Below are positions 24,626-33,865 of a stretch of DNA of 64,000 nt, one piece after another. A program made the translations under genes and the position numbers. How positions within the stretch are numbered: the first letter of the stretch is position 1; each line of letters begins with the position of its first letter. The notes beneath the pieces are model-generated. The model was not told the DNA's origin. It was given only the letters and a program-made list of their open reading frames with translations, and ran no database searches. The stretch lies in contig CAWGPY010000002.1 of NCBI GenBank assembly GCA_963824595.1, forward strand, positions 62,001 through 126,000, written 5' to 3'. The DNA is from Cybelea sp963824595 (GTDB taxonomy: Bacteria > Vulcanimicrobiota > Vulcanimicrobiia > Vulcanimicrobiales > Vulcanimicrobiaceae).

Positions 24626-26110
24626 TTGGACCAGCACCGCACTCCCTACTTTCAGGCGCTGCTCGACTACGTCGACTCCGGCGTGCTTCCGTTTCATACG
24701 CCCGGCCACGTACAGGGCGTCGGAATGGATTTGGCGTTTCGCGAGTTCGTGGGCGACAACATATGCGCGATCGACCTGACGCCGATGCCCGGCATCGACG
24801 ATCTGCTGCAGCCGACGGAGTCCATCAAGGAGGCCCAGCAGCTCGCCGCCGAGGCCTGGGGAGCCGACCACTCGTTCTTTCTGATCAACGGTTCGACCAG
24901 CGGCAACCAGTGCATGATGATGACCGCCGTGAATCCGGGCGACAAGATCGCCGTCCCGCGCAACTCGCACAAGTCCATGCTCGGCGGTCTCGTGATGAGC
25001 GGCGCCGAGCCGATCTACATGCCCCCCGAGGTGGACGAAGAGCTGCGCATGGACCACTGCGTGACGCCCGCGACCGTCGAGCGTACGCTGCAGGCCTACC
25101 CCGACGTGGCGGCCGTCTACCTCGTCTCGCCCACCTACTACGGCGTCGCCGCCGACCTGGCGTCCATCGAGCGCATCGTGCACGGCGCCGGCAAGCTGAT
25201 GCTCGTCGACGAGGCGTGGGGCCCGCACTTTCACTTTCACCCCGCGCTGCCGCTCTCGGCGACGCGCGCGGGGGCCGACCTCTGCATCAACTCGACCCAC
25301 AAGATGCTGTCGGCGTTCTCGCAGTGCGCCATGCTGCACCAAAAGGGAGACCGGGTTCGGCTCGACCGCCTGACGGCGGTGCTGAAGATGTTCCTCTCGA
25401 CGTCGCCCAACCTGCCCATGGTGGCCTCGCTCGACGTCGCGCGCAAGCAGATGGCCACCGAGGGCGAGGCGCTGCTCTCGCGGACGATCGCGTTGGCCAA
25501 CGAGACGCGCGCGCGGCTCAACGCGATCCCCGGCATCTACTGCTTCGGCGAGGAGCTGCGGGGCCGCGCGGGCGTGTTCGCGCTCGACCCGACGAAGATC
25601 ACCGTCACCGTGCGCGGCCTCGGCTACACGGGCTACGAGGCGTCGGAAATCCTCCGGCGGCGCCACAACATCCAGGTTGAGCTGGCCGACCTCTTCAACG
25701 TCGTCGCGTTGTTTACGATCGGGACGACCGCCCACGCCGCCGACCGGCTCGTCGAGGCGTTCGTCGAGATGGCGCGCGACGATCGCAAGGTCGACATGTT
25801 CGCACCGTCGGGAATCCTGGAGCAGCGCCTGCGCCGCGGGAACTTCCATCTGCCCGCCGTGCCGCCGATGCGCATGCTGCCGCGCGAGGCGTTCCTTGCC
25901 GACACGGAGTTCGTGAAGTTTCGCGAGTCGGCCGGGCGCATCTGCGCGGAGACGCTGACGCCGTATCCCCCGGGCATTCCGGTGATCGCGCCGGGTGAAG
26001 AAATCACGAGCGAGATCGTCGATTACGTGCGACTCGAGCTGAAGGCGGGCGTGCGCATTCAGGGCCCGTACGACGACGAGCTGCGAGTCGTCCGCGTCGT
26101 GAAGGAGTGA
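24626..26110 (+). CDS. Orn/Lys/Arg decarboxylase family protein (PLP)
   Basis: A fold-type I PLP enzyme of about 494 residues, of the short Bacillus-type arginine/lysine/ornithine decarboxylase group. Seen: FHTPGHVQGVG, INGSTSGNQCM, LVDEAWGPHFHFHP, and the PLP lysine in NSTHKMLSAFSQ. The C-terminal domain includes PPGIPVIAPGEEI. Arginine decarboxylation is likely, but the substrate is not certain. The start is unclear: TTG at 24626 is given, while GGAGAG at 24600-24605 is better spaced for an ATT at 24611. No other polyamine gene is adjacent. Confidence 0.88.
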   Translation: MDQHRTPYFQALLDYVDSGVLPFHTPGHVQGVGMDLAFREFVGDNICAIDLTPMPGIDDLLQPTESIKEAQQLAAEAWGADHSFFLINGSTSGNQCMMMTAVNPGDKIAVPRNSHKSMLGGLVMSGAEPIYMPPEVDEELRMDHCVTPATVERTLQAYPDVAAVYLVSPTYYGVAADLASIERIVHGAGKLMLVDEAWGPHFHFHPALPLSATRAGADLCINSTHKMLSAFSQCAMLHQKGDRVRLDRLTAVLKMFLSTSPNLPMVASLDVARKQMATEGEALLSRTIALANETRARLNAIPGIYCFGEELRGRAGVFALDPTKITVTVRGLGYTGYEASEILRRRHNIQVELADLFNVVALFTIGTTAHAADRLVEAFVEMARDDRKVDMFAPSGILEQRLRRGNFHLPAVPPMRMLPREAFLADTEFVKFRESAGRICAETLTPYPPGIPVIAPGEEITSEIVDYVRLELKAGVRIQGPYDDELRVVRVVKE

Positions 26111-26164
26111 GGGGGCACGCGAATAATCCCTCGACAGGACTCGGCTCGGAAGGCAGGATCAGGA

Positions 26165-27712
26165 TTGGCGGTCAGAGTTCATTCCGTCTCCCCTAGTTGG
26201 GAACTCTCCCAGCTCCTCGACATCTTCCCTCTCGGCATACGCCAAGCGCTCGTCCGGCTCAACAACCTAGAAGATATCATCGAAGTCGTGCTCGATCTCG
26301 GGCGGCCGCCGGAGGCGCGCTTCGAAAGCGACTTCACGTATCTCACGGAGACGCCGGTCAGCCACGAAGACATCGCACACGTCTGCTCGCGCATCTCGCC
26401 GTTCGGCGCGGACAATCGCGCCGGCATCGAGCAGACGCTGCATCGCATCAGCGCGATTCGCAACCGCACCGGTAAGATCGTCGGGCTGACGTGCCGCATG
26501 GGGCGCGCCGTGTACGGCACGATCGACATTCTGCTCGACGTGTTGCGCTCCGGGAAGTCCATCTGTCTGTTGGGTCGCCCCGGCGTCGGCAAGACGACGA
26601 TGCTGCGCGAGTGCGCGCGCGTGCTGTCGGAGGAGCGCAAGCGCGTGGTCATCGTGGATACGTCGAACGAGATCGCCGGCGACAGCGACATCCCGCACCC
26701 GGGCATCGGCCTTGCGCGGCGCATGCAGGTCGCCGATCCGGCCCTGCAGCACGCCGTGATGATCGAGGCGGTCGAGAATCACATGCCCGAGGTGATCGTC
26801 ATTGACGAGATCGGCACCGAGGCCGAGGCCGCCGCCGCGCGTACCATCGCCGAGCGCGGCGTGACGCTCATCGGAACGGCGCACGGTCAGACGCTCGAAA
26901 ACCTGCTGATGAACCCCACGCTCTCCGACTTGGTCGGCGGCATCAGCGCGGTGACGCTCTCCGACGAAGAGGCGCGCCGCCGGGGCACCCGCAAGACGGT
27001 GCTCGAGCGCAAGGCGCCCCCGACGTTCGACGTGGTGATCGAGATCCACGACCGCGACCGCCTCGCGATCCACAAGAACGTCGCCGACGTGATCGACGCC
27101 CTGCTGCGCGGCTACCAGCCGCAGCCGGAGATCCGCCAGCGCGAGGCCAGCGGCGAAGTGACGGTCGTGCAGGAGGCCGACACCGAGTCCATGCCCCGCC
27201 TGGCCGAGCGCTACGACCACGATCGCGAGCCCGACGAGCGCGAGCGCCCGCTGTCGATCTTCCCCTACGGCGTTTCGCGCAACAAGATCGAGCGCGCCAT
27301 CAGCAACCTGCGCGTCAACGCCGCGATCGCCCGCAACTGGGACGACGCCGACGTCGTGCTGACCCTCAAGACGCTCGAGCGCAAGGAGCAGCCGAAGCTC
27401 AAACAGATAGCCTCCGACAACGTGCCGATCTATTCCATCAAGACCAACACCACTACCCAGATTCAGAGCGCCCTGCGCGACGTCTTCAACCTGGGCTCCA
27501 TCGATCACGAAGAGCTGGCGCTTCGCGAGACCGAAGAGGCGATCTATCAAGTGCTGCTCACGAATCAGGCGATCGAGCTCTCGCCGCAGACGTCGTACGT
27601 GCGGCGCATGCAGCATCAGCTCGCGGAGCGCTACCGGCTGCAGTCGCGCAGCACCGGGCTCGAGCCCAATCGCCGCGTCAAGATCTTCAGAACGTCCGAA
27701 GCCCTCGCGTGA
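26165..27712 (+). CDS. AAA ATPase with R3H domain (Ycf45/SpoIIIAA-like)
   Basis: A 515-residue protein. Walker A is GRPGVGKTTM and Walker B VIVIDEIG, within the SpoIIIAA/Ycf45 ATPase domain (IVDTSNEIAGDSDIPHPGIG). A central linker leads to a C-terminal R3H single-strand nucleic-acid-binding region (YRLQSRSTGLEPNRRVKIF). Homologues in cyanobacteria and plastids are uncharacterised; SpoIIIAA itself works in sporulation, but no sporulation genes are seen here. TTG at 26165 with AGGA upstream. It lies 34 bases before tmk and probably shares its operon. Confidence 0.88.
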   Translation: MAVRVHSVSPSWELSQLLDIFPLGIRQALVRLNNLEDIIEVVLDLGRPPEARFESDFTYLTETPVSHEDIAHVCSRISPFGADNRAGIEQTLHRISAIRNRTGKIVGLTCRMGRAVYGTIDILLDVLRSGKSICLLGRPGVGKTTMLRECARVLSEERKRVVIVDTSNEIAGDSDIPHPGIGLARRMQVADPALQHAVMIEAVENHMPEVIVIDEIGTEAEAAAARTIAERGVTLIGTAHGQTLENLLMNPTLSDLVGGISAVTLSDEEARRRGTRKTVLERKAPPTFDVVIEIHDRDRLAIHKNVADVIDALLRGYQPQPEIRQREASGEVTVVQEADTESMPRLAERYDHDREPDERERPLSIFPYGVSRNKIERAISNLRVNAAIARNWDDADVVLTLKTLERKEQPKLKQIASDNVPIYSIKTNTTTQIQSALRDVFNLGSIDHEELALRETEEAIYQVLLTNQAIELSPQTSYVRRMQHQLAERYRLQSRSTGLEPNRRVKIFRTSEALA

Positions 27713-27746
27713 ATCGTCTTGTTTCGATCGGGGTTTTCGGCGTCTA

Positions 27747-28355
27747 GTGTTCCTCGTCATCGAAGGGATCGAGGGGAGCGGGAAGAGCACGCTCGTCGCG
27801 GCGCTCGCGCGGGAGTTGCAGAAGGCGGGGCGTGACGTCGTCGTGACGCGCGAGCCGGGCGGCACGCCGCTCGGCGACGCCGTGCGCGAGCTGTTCTTGA
27901 ATCGGGCGATGGCGATCTCGCCGATGGCGGAAAGCATGCTCGTGAACGCCGCGCGGGCGCAGCACGTTGCCGAGGTCATCCGTCCTGCCTTGGCGGCGGG
28001 GCGAGTGATCGTGTGCGACCGGTTCGTGGATTCGACGCTGGCGTATCAGGGCTACGGGCGCGACGGCGACGTGGACGCGCTGCGCGTCGTCTGCGCCGTC
28101 GCCACCGGCGGCCTCGAGCCGGACTTCACGCTGGTGCTCGACCTGCCCGTCGCCGCGGCGCGCGAACGAATGCGTGAGCGTCGCGTGCCGAACGACCGGA
28201 TCGAGAGCGAGGGCGACGCCTTTCACGAGCGCGTGCGGCGAGGATTCCTCGAGCTGGCGAAGGCGCCGCGGCATCGCGTGCTCGACGCCACGCTGGCGCC
28301 CGACGCGCTCGTGGAGCGCGCGATGCGTGAAATCGCAGCCGCGAGCGCTCCGTGA
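27747..28355 (+). CDS. tmk: Thymidylate kinase
   Basis: A 202-residue P-loop kinase that phosphorylates dTMP. Features: P-loop EGIEGSGKST, the EPGGTPLG substrate loop, the DR motif in VICDRFVDSTLAYQGYGR, and the LID region ERMRERR. Length is typical. GTG at 27747. The stop overlaps the holB GTG (GTGA), a tmk-holB pair common in many bacteria. Confidence 0.95.
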   Translation: MFLVIEGIEGSGKSTLVAALARELQKAGRDVVVTREPGGTPLGDAVRELFLNRAMAISPMAESMLVNAARAQHVAEVIRPALAAGRVIVCDRFVDSTLAYQGYGRDGDVDALRVVCAVATGGLEPDFTLVLDLPVAAARERMRERRVPNDRIESEGDAFHERVRRGFLELAKAPRHRVLDATLAPDALVERAMREIAAASAP

Positions 28356-29353
28356 GCGAGCTGCGCTTCGACGTCGCCGGCGCGGCCGGCCCGAAACGCT
28401 ACTTCGAGGGCGTGACGCGCGGCCGTCTCTCGCACGCGTATCTGTTCTCCGGGCCCGAGGGGGTGGGCAAGAAGACGTTCGCGCGGCGGCTCGCTCAATC
28501 GCTGCTCTGCCTGGCGCCGAAGTCCGGCGTGCTCGGATACGACGGCACGTGTTCGGCCTGTGCGCTCTTTGCCGGCGAGAGCTCGCGGCATCCCGACTTT
28601 CTCGAGCACGTAGGCGTTCTGAAGATCGGCGATCGCGATGCCCCGACGGGTTTCTATGAGGGCGACGCCCTGTCGGCGCGCGACCTCGTGCGTCAGCTCT
28701 CGATGCAGTCGTATAGCGGCGGCATGCGCGTGCTCTTGCTCGGCGACGTTGACTTCGCGACGCCGGCCGCCGCCAACGCGCTGCTCAAGTTTTTGGAGGA
28801 ACCCCCGGCCGGCGTGCTGATGATCCTCACCACCGCGGCGCCGGGGAGGCTGCTGCCCACGATCCGTTCGCGCGCGGTCGAGGTGCGCTTCGCGCCGCTC
28901 GCCAACGAGCAGGTGCGCGACGTGTTGGCGCGGTTAGGCGTTCCCGCCGCGGACGCGGAGCTCGCCGCTTCGCTCGGCGGCGGCAGCGTGACGCGCGCGC
29001 TCGCCACGCTCGAAGGCGAGGAAGAGTCGCTCCGCGCGCACGTCGCGCGCTGGTTCTTCGAGAGCGTTGCCGGCGCCACGCCGCAGGACCCGTGGGCGAG
29101 CCGCGAGACGCTCGACGACGGCCTGGAGACGATCAAGACCCTGGTGCGCGATTGGATCGTGGCGAGCTCGGGCGGGAGCCGGTTCGTCGCGAGCGATCAG
29201 TCCGAACGGCTGCGAAAGCTGAAGCCGATCGATGCCAAGGCGGCGGTCGCGCTGCTCGGCAAGCTCGACGAAGCGCAGCGCCTCGCGCGCACCAACACCA
29301 ACGCCGGACTGGTCGGCGAGCTGGTTCGAATGGCGCTTACCAGTAGCCGGTGA
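28352..29353 (+). CDS. holB: DNA polymerase III delta' subunit
   Basis: A 333-residue clamp-loader subunit. Walker A is GPEGVGKKT and the delta'/tau-type block ALLKFLEEPPAGVLMILTT is strong. The zinc module has only three cysteines (LLC, then TCSAC) and the SRC arginine-finger motif reads SRA (TIRSRAVEVRF), a usual simplification in delta'-type subunits. GTG at 28352 overlaps tmk by four bases. The 3' end overlaps the convergent membrane-protein gene by 17 bases. Confidence 0.92.
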   Translation: MSELRFDVAGAAGPKRYFEGVTRGRLSHAYLFSGPEGVGKKTFARRLAQSLLCLAPKSGVLGYDGTCSACALFAGESSRHPDFLEHVGVLKIGDRDAPTGFYEGDALSARDLVRQLSMQSYSGGMRVLLLGDVDFATPAAANALLKFLEEPPAGVLMILTTAAPGRLLPTIRSRAVEVRFAPLANEQVRDVLARLGVPAADAELAASLGGGSVTRALATLEGEEESLRAHVARWFFESVAGATPQDPWASRETLDDGLETIKTLVRDWIVASSGGSRFVASDQSERLRKLKPIDAKAAVALLGKLDEAQRLARTNTNAGLVGELVRMALTSSR

Positions 29354-30038
29354 ACGCGACGTCGTCGTATTGCTTGGCGAACGGAAACGCGAGATAGCCG
29401 AGCGCGATCGCGCGCGCGCCCGCCGTGGCGAAGCTCCACACGGTCGCGGAGAGGTGCGCGAGCAGGTACGGAAGCGCGATCGGCACCGCGACGTACCACA
29501 CGGCGAAAAAGACGATCGCGAGGACGAGCGACCCGAGCGGTTGCGCGCGCACGCCGCGGATCGACGCCGAGAGGGCCATTTGGCCGGGCATCCCGCCGAT
29601 GGCGGCCGAGGGAATCGTGTAGATCATGAACAGCGCCGCGACCGCGCCGAGCGCGAGGCCGAACGAACCGAGGAACGAGCCGATGTAGCTCGCCACCCAC
29701 ACGACGAACTGAAACCCGATGGCGGCGAGTGCGATCGCGCCGAACTTCGTGCGTCCCTCCTCCCACGCTTCGTCGAACGTGCCGCGCCGCCGGCGCCAGA
29801 TGTTGCTCGCCTGGATGATCGTCACGCCGAACGCCCATAAGTAGACGAGCTGAATCACCATCTGGAAGAGGCCCGATCCGGCACCGCCGACGGAGTCGGT
29901 GAAGAGATACGACAGCTGCGTCAACAGCAGCTCCACGACCGCCGCGAGCAGCGGCATCACGAAGATGGACGGATGGCGCACGAGCAGCGGAACCGCCCGC
30001 AGGTACATGCCGAAGTCGATGGGGGCGCGGCGCCGCAT
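29337..30038 (-). CDS. Multi-pass membrane protein of unknown function
   Basis: A 233-residue protein with about six hydrophobic helices (such as FVMPLLAAVVELLL, LFQMVIQLVYLWAFGV, FGAIALAAIGFQFVVWV and SLVLAIVFFAVWYVAV). No catalytic or transport signature is evident. ATG at 30038 (MRRRAPIDFGMYLRAV) is preferred to an upstream ATG at 30119 that overlaps mtnP. The gene follows mtnP by 4 bases and is likely in the same transcript. It overlaps holB at the 3' ends. Confidence 0.78.
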   Translation of the reverse strand: MRRRAPIDFGMYLRAVPLLVRHPSIFVMPLLAAVVELLLTQLSYLFTDSVGGAGSGLFQMVIQLVYLWAFGVTIIQASNIWRRRRGTFDEAWEEGRTKFGAIALAAIGFQFVVWVASYIGSFLGSFGLALGAVAALFMIYTIPSAAIGGMPGQMALSASIRGVRAQPLGSLVLAIVFFAVWYVAVPIALPYLLAHLSATVWSFATAGARAIALGYLAFPFAKQYDDVAFTGYW

Positions 30039-30042
30039 CGGG

Positions 30043-30840
30043 CTAGAAGCGAGCTCCGGTGAGTGCGTGGCGGCACGCGCAATCCGCGCCGGCCGGGATC
30101 TTCTCGACGATGGTCCCAATCGCGCTTTTCACGCGCTCGTTGTTGCGGTTGAAGACCTCGATCACTTCGTGGTGCGAGACCGGCGCCATCCCTTCGATGC
30201 CGACGTCGTAATCGGTGATCAGCGCGATGTTGACGTAGCACATCTCGAGCTCGCGCGCGAGGTAGGCCTCGGGATACTGCGTCATGTTGATGACTTCCCA
30301 CCCCTGGCCTTGGAACCACTTGGACTCCGACCGCGTGGAGAAGCGCGGCCCCTGGATCACCACGACCGTGCCGCGATCGTGGGTCTCGACGCCGAGCGAC
30401 TTCAGGGCGTCCACGGCGATCGGACGGAGCGTCGGGCAGTACGGATCGGCGAAGCTGACGTGCGTCGTGACCGGACCGTCGTAGAACGTGTCCTTGCGGC
30501 CGCTCGTTCGATCCACGAGCTGGTCGCACACCACCACGGACCCCGGCTTGACGTTGACGGCCAGCGAGCCGGCCGCGGTCGGTCCGATGATCCACTGCAC
30601 GCCGAGCGCCTTCATTGCGTAGAGGTTCGCGCGATAGTTGATGGCTTGGGGCGGGAAGCGATGGTCCTTGCCGTGGCGGGGCAAGAACGCGACGCGTCGC
30701 CCTGCGATCTCGCCGAGCGCGACCTTGTCGCTGGGGGAGCCGTACGGCGTCTCGACCCATTCCTCGTGCGCGCCCTCGATGAGCGAATAGAATCCCGACC
30801 CGCCGAAAACGCCGATCTCGGCGCGCGTACCCTCTGCCAT
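30043..30840 (-). CDS. mtnP: S-methyl-5'-thioadenosine phosphorylase
   Basis: A 265-residue PNP/MTAP family 2 phosphorylase that splits methylthioadenosine (a by-product of polyamine and AdoMet use) into adenine and methylthioribose 1-phosphate. Landmarks: IGVFGGSGFY, PRHGKDHRFPPQAINYRAN, the phosphate loop, the nucleoside-binding NMTQYPEAYLARELEMCY and ITDYDVG. Some family members act on methylthioinosine or purine nucleosides instead. ATG at 30840 begins the conserved region. The membrane-protein gene follows 4 bases downstream. Confidence 0.93.
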   Translation of the reverse strand: MAEGTRAEIGVFGGSGFYSLIEGAHEEWVETPYGSPSDKVALGEIAGRRVAFLPRHGKDHRFPPQAINYRANLYAMKALGVQWIIGPTAAGSLAVNVKPGSVVVCDQLVDRTSGRKDTFYDGPVTTHVSFADPYCPTLRPIAVDALKSLGVETHDRGTVVVIQGPRFSTRSESKWFQGQGWEVINMTQYPEAYLARELEMCYVNIALITDYDVGIEGMAPVSHHEVIEVFNRNNERVKSAIGTIVEKIPAGADCACRHALTGARF

Positions 30841-30916
30841 GGCCGTGCTGTTCTCGTCGGGCGACGCCACGCCTGTCGCGCGCCGCTCGCGCCGAGCGGC
30901 GCGAACTCGCCGGTCC

Positions 30917-31393
30917 CTAGCGGTTGAAGTCCGACGGTTTGAGATCTTCGAGAAACTTCTTGAAGCGCGCCATTTCGTTGTCGTTGATCGGCTTCTTCTC
31001 GGCGCTGGCCTCTTCGAGCACGATCTTGTCGGAGACGAAGATCGGGGCCGGCACGCGCAGCGCAAGAGCTATGCCGTCGGAGGGGCGCGCGTCGATCTCT
31101 TGGATCTCGCCGTTCGTGCGCACGATCAGCTTGGCGAAGAACGTCGAGTCTTTGATGTCGTGGATGACGACCTGCTCGAGGTTGGCGCTGAGGCTGTCGA
31201 GGATGTTGCGCATGAGGTCGTGCGAGAGCGGACGCGGCACCGGCGCGCCTTCTAGGGCGAGGGCGATCGCGGTCGCTTCGAACGGGCCGATGAGAATCGG
31301 CAGGTAGTGCGAGCCGTCCATATCTTTGAGGATGACCACCGGGTCGTGGGTCAGGAGGTCGATTCCGAGCTTGTCGACCTTCATTTGGCGCAT
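30917..31393 (-). CDS. Bifunctional nuclease family protein (DUF151)
   Basis: A protein of about 158 residues with the BFN/DUF151 domain. Visible: LPILIGPFEATAIALALEG, RPLSHDLMRNIL and EIDARPSDGIALALR, the family's core motifs. Plant and Thermotoga members have DNase or RNase activity; roles in bacteria are poorly defined. A C-terminal helical tail (FKKFLEDLKPSDFN) is present. Starts possible at TTG 31411, ATG 31393 (AGG upstream, chosen) or ATG 31384. It is divergent from ychF. Confidence 0.9.
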   Translation of the reverse strand: MRQMKVDKLGIDLLTHDPVVILKDMDGSHYLPILIGPFEATAIALALEGAPVPRPLSHDLMRNILDSLSANLEQVVIHDIKDSTFFAKLIVRTNGEIQEIDARPSDGIALALRVPAPIFVSDKIVLEEASAEKKPINDNEMARFKKFLEDLKPSDFNR

Positions 31394-31455
31394 ATGCGAC
31401 CTATCCGACAAGGCCGCCGGATTTTCTTGCCGGCCGCCGAACGGGGCCGCTCGAC

Positions 31456-32550
31456 ATGCCGCTCTCCTGTGGAATCGTCGGCCTGCCCAACGTTGGGAAG
31501 TCGACGATCTTCAACGCGCTCACGCGCTCGGCGCAAGCCCTCGCGGCGAACTATCCGTTTGCAACGATCGAGCCGAACGTCGGCGAGGTCGCCGTGCCCG
31601 ACCCGCGACTGCCGGTGCTGCAGCGACTCGTCAACGCTCGGCGCGTGGTCCCGGCGACCGTTCGCTTCGTAGATATTGCAGGGTTGATTCGCGGGGCCAG
31701 CACGGGCGAGGGCCTCGGCAACGCGTTCCTGAGCCATATTCGTGAGACCGACGCGATCGCGATGGTGCTGCGCTGCTTCGAAGACGAGGACGTGACGCAC
31801 GTCGAAGGCGACCCCGATCCCGCTCGCGACTACGAGATCGTCGCAATCGAATTGGCGCTCGCCGACCTCGCGACCATGCGCAAGCGCCTCGCGAAGCTCG
31901 AGCGCGAGGTGCGCGCGCAGCCGAAGCTCCGCGACGAGTTCGGCGCCGCGCAGCGCCTGACGACGGCCCTCGAGGAGGCCCGGCCCGCCCGCGGCTTCCC
32001 GCCGGCCAGCCTGGAGGCCAAGGTGGCCGCCGAATCGTTCCTCCTCACGGCCAAGCCCGCGCTGTACGTGGCCAACGTCGCCGAGACGCGCGCTCCAGCG
32101 GACGCGCGGTGGGTGGAGGCCGTCGAGGAGATCTCCCGCACGAAGGACGGGCGCGCGGTGGTGCTGAGCGGCAAGGTCGAGGCCGAGCTGGCCGGGCTGG
32201 GCGAGGCGGAGGCGGCCGAGTTCCGGCGCGAGTTGGGAATGGAGCGCAGCGGCCTCGACGATCTCTCCGCGGCCGCCTACGACCTGCTCGGCCTGATGAC
32301 GTTCCTGACCGCCGGCGAGAAGGAAGCCCGTGCCTGGCCGATTCCCAAGGGAACCACGGCGCCCCAGGCGGCCGGAACCATCCACACCGACCTCGAGCGC
32401 GGGTTCATCCGGGCCGAGATCGTCTCGTACGACGACTACGTGGAGTACCGGACGATGGAGGCGCTGCGAGCGGCCGGCCGCGTGCGCAGCGAGGGCCGGG
32501 AGTACGTGATGCAAGAGGGCGACGTCGTGAACTTCCGTTTCAACGTGTGA
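31456..32550 (+). CDS. ychF: Redox-regulated ATPase YchF
   Basis: A 364-residue OBG-family P-loop protein that binds ATP and associates with ribosomes. G1 is GLPNVGKST, G3 is DIAGLIRGAS, and the G4 position reads NVAE (the non-GTP NxxE form that makes YchF ATP-specific). The C-terminal TGS domain with RAEIVSYDDYVEY and YVMQEGDVVNFRFNV is complete. Length is standard. ATG at 31456. Confidence 0.96.
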   Translation: MPLSCGIVGLPNVGKSTIFNALTRSAQALAANYPFATIEPNVGEVAVPDPRLPVLQRLVNARRVVPATVRFVDIAGLIRGASTGEGLGNAFLSHIRETDAIAMVLRCFEDEDVTHVEGDPDPARDYEIVAIELALADLATMRKRLAKLEREVRAQPKLRDEFGAAQRLTTALEEARPARGFPPASLEAKVAAESFLLTAKPALYVANVAETRAPADARWVEAVEEISRTKDGRAVVLSGKVEAELAGLGEAEAAEFRRELGMERSGLDDLSAAAYDLLGLMTFLTAGEKEARAWPIPKGTTAPQAAGTIHTDLERGFIRAEIVSYDDYVEYRTMEALRAAGRVRSEGREYVMQEGDVVNFRFNV

Positions 32551-32590
32551 GCCAAGGGGCTGCGGACCGAGTTCGACAAACTCATAGCTC

Positions 32591-33865
32591 ATGACCACGA
32601 CCGTCCGCGAAGCCTCGGTGCGCGAGGTCTCCGTTTTCGGCGATGCGATCGCTTACTTCAACGAAGCGGCCGACCTGCTGGAACTCGACGCCGGGATGCG
32701 GCGGATCCTCACGCATCCGTCGCGGCAGATCATCTTCTCGATCCCGTTCCAGCGCGACTCCGGCGAGTTCGAGGTCTACACGGGCTATCGCGTGCAGTAC
32801 AACTTCGCGCGCGGACCGGCGAAGGGCGGCATTCGTTACCATCCGCGCGTGACGCTCGACGAGGTGACCGCGCTCGCATTCTGGATGACCTGGAAGTGCG
32901 CGGTGGTCGACCTGCCGTTCGGCGGCGGAAAAGGCGGCGTTACCTGCGATCCGGCGACGCTCTCGTCGAACGAGCTCGAGCGCATCACGCGGCGATACGC
33001 CGCGGAACTCGTCGAGGTCGTCGGCCCCGATAAGGACGTGCCGGCCCCGGACGTCAACACGACGCCGCAGGTCATGGCGTGGTTCATGGACACCTACTCG
33101 ATGCACGTGCGGCAGAACATGCCCGGCGTCGTCACCGGCAAGCCCCTCGAGATCGGCGGATCGCGCGGACGCGTCGAAGCGACGGGCCGCGGCGTGACGA
33201 TCTGCGCGCTCGACGAGATGGCGGAGATGGGGCTGCGTCCCGATCGGGCGACGATCGCGATTCAGGGCTTCGGCAACGTCGGCATGCACGCGGCGAAGCT
33301 GTTCGAAGAGCGCGGCTGCAGGGTGGTCGGCATCTCCGACGTGACCGGCGCGTACTACAACCCCGAGGGCATCTTCGTGAAAGGCGCGATGGAGCACGCC
33401 GCCAAGTTCGGTACGCTCGAGGGCTTCAAGGGCGGCGAGAAGATCACCAACGGCGAGCTGCTGGCCAGCCCGTGCGACGTGCTGGTTCCCGCGGCGCTCG
33501 AGAAGGTCTTCACTCCGGAGACCGCCGCCAAGGTCCAGGCAAAGCTGATCGTGGAGGGCGCGAACGGGCCGACCACGCCCGAGGCCGATCGCATTCTGCG
33601 CGAGCGCGGCATCGTGGTCATTCCCGACATCATGGCCAACGCCGGCGGCGTGACCGTCTCGTACTTCGAGTGGGCGCAAGACCGCATGGGCTACTTTTGG
33701 AAGGAAGCCGAGGTCAACGAAAAGCTCGAGGACTTCCTGCTGTCGAACCTGCACCAGATCCGCGCCATCGCCAACTCGCGCCGCGCGACGCTGCGGACCG
33801 CGGCCTATACGCTGGCCATCGATCGCGTGGTCAAGGCCTCGAAGCTTCGCGGCATCTACGCGTAG
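32591..33865 (+). CDS. Glutamate (Glu/Leu/Phe/Val) dehydrogenase
   Basis: A 424-residue enzyme that interconverts glutamate and 2-oxoglutarate plus ammonia. The active-site lysine lies in KCAVVDLPFGGGKGGV; PAPDVNTTPQVMAWF and the Rossmann loop IQGFGNVGMHAAK follow. Size fits hexameric NAD- or NADP-linked GDH. Glutamate specificity is probable but not proven within this family. It follows ychF by 40 bases and its last 10 bases overlap the convergent FUSC gene. Confidence 0.92.
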   Translation: MTTTVREASVREVSVFGDAIAYFNEAADLLELDAGMRRILTHPSRQIIFSIPFQRDSGEFEVYTGYRVQYNFARGPAKGGIRYHPRVTLDEVTALAFWMTWKCAVVDLPFGGGKGGVTCDPATLSSNELERITRRYAAELVEVVGPDKDVPAPDVNTTPQVMAWFMDTYSMHVRQNMPGVVTGKPLEIGGSRGRVEATGRGVTICALDEMAEMGLRPDRATIAIQGFGNVGMHAAKLFEERGCRVVGISDVTGAYYNPEGIFVKGAMEHAAKFGTLEGFKGGEKITNGELLASPCDVLVPAALEKVFTPETAAKVQAKLIVEGANGPTTPEADRILRERGIVVIPDIMANAGGVTVSYFEWAQDRMGYFWKEAEVNEKLEDFLLSNLHQIRAIANSRRATLRTAAYTLAIDRVVKASKLRGIYA

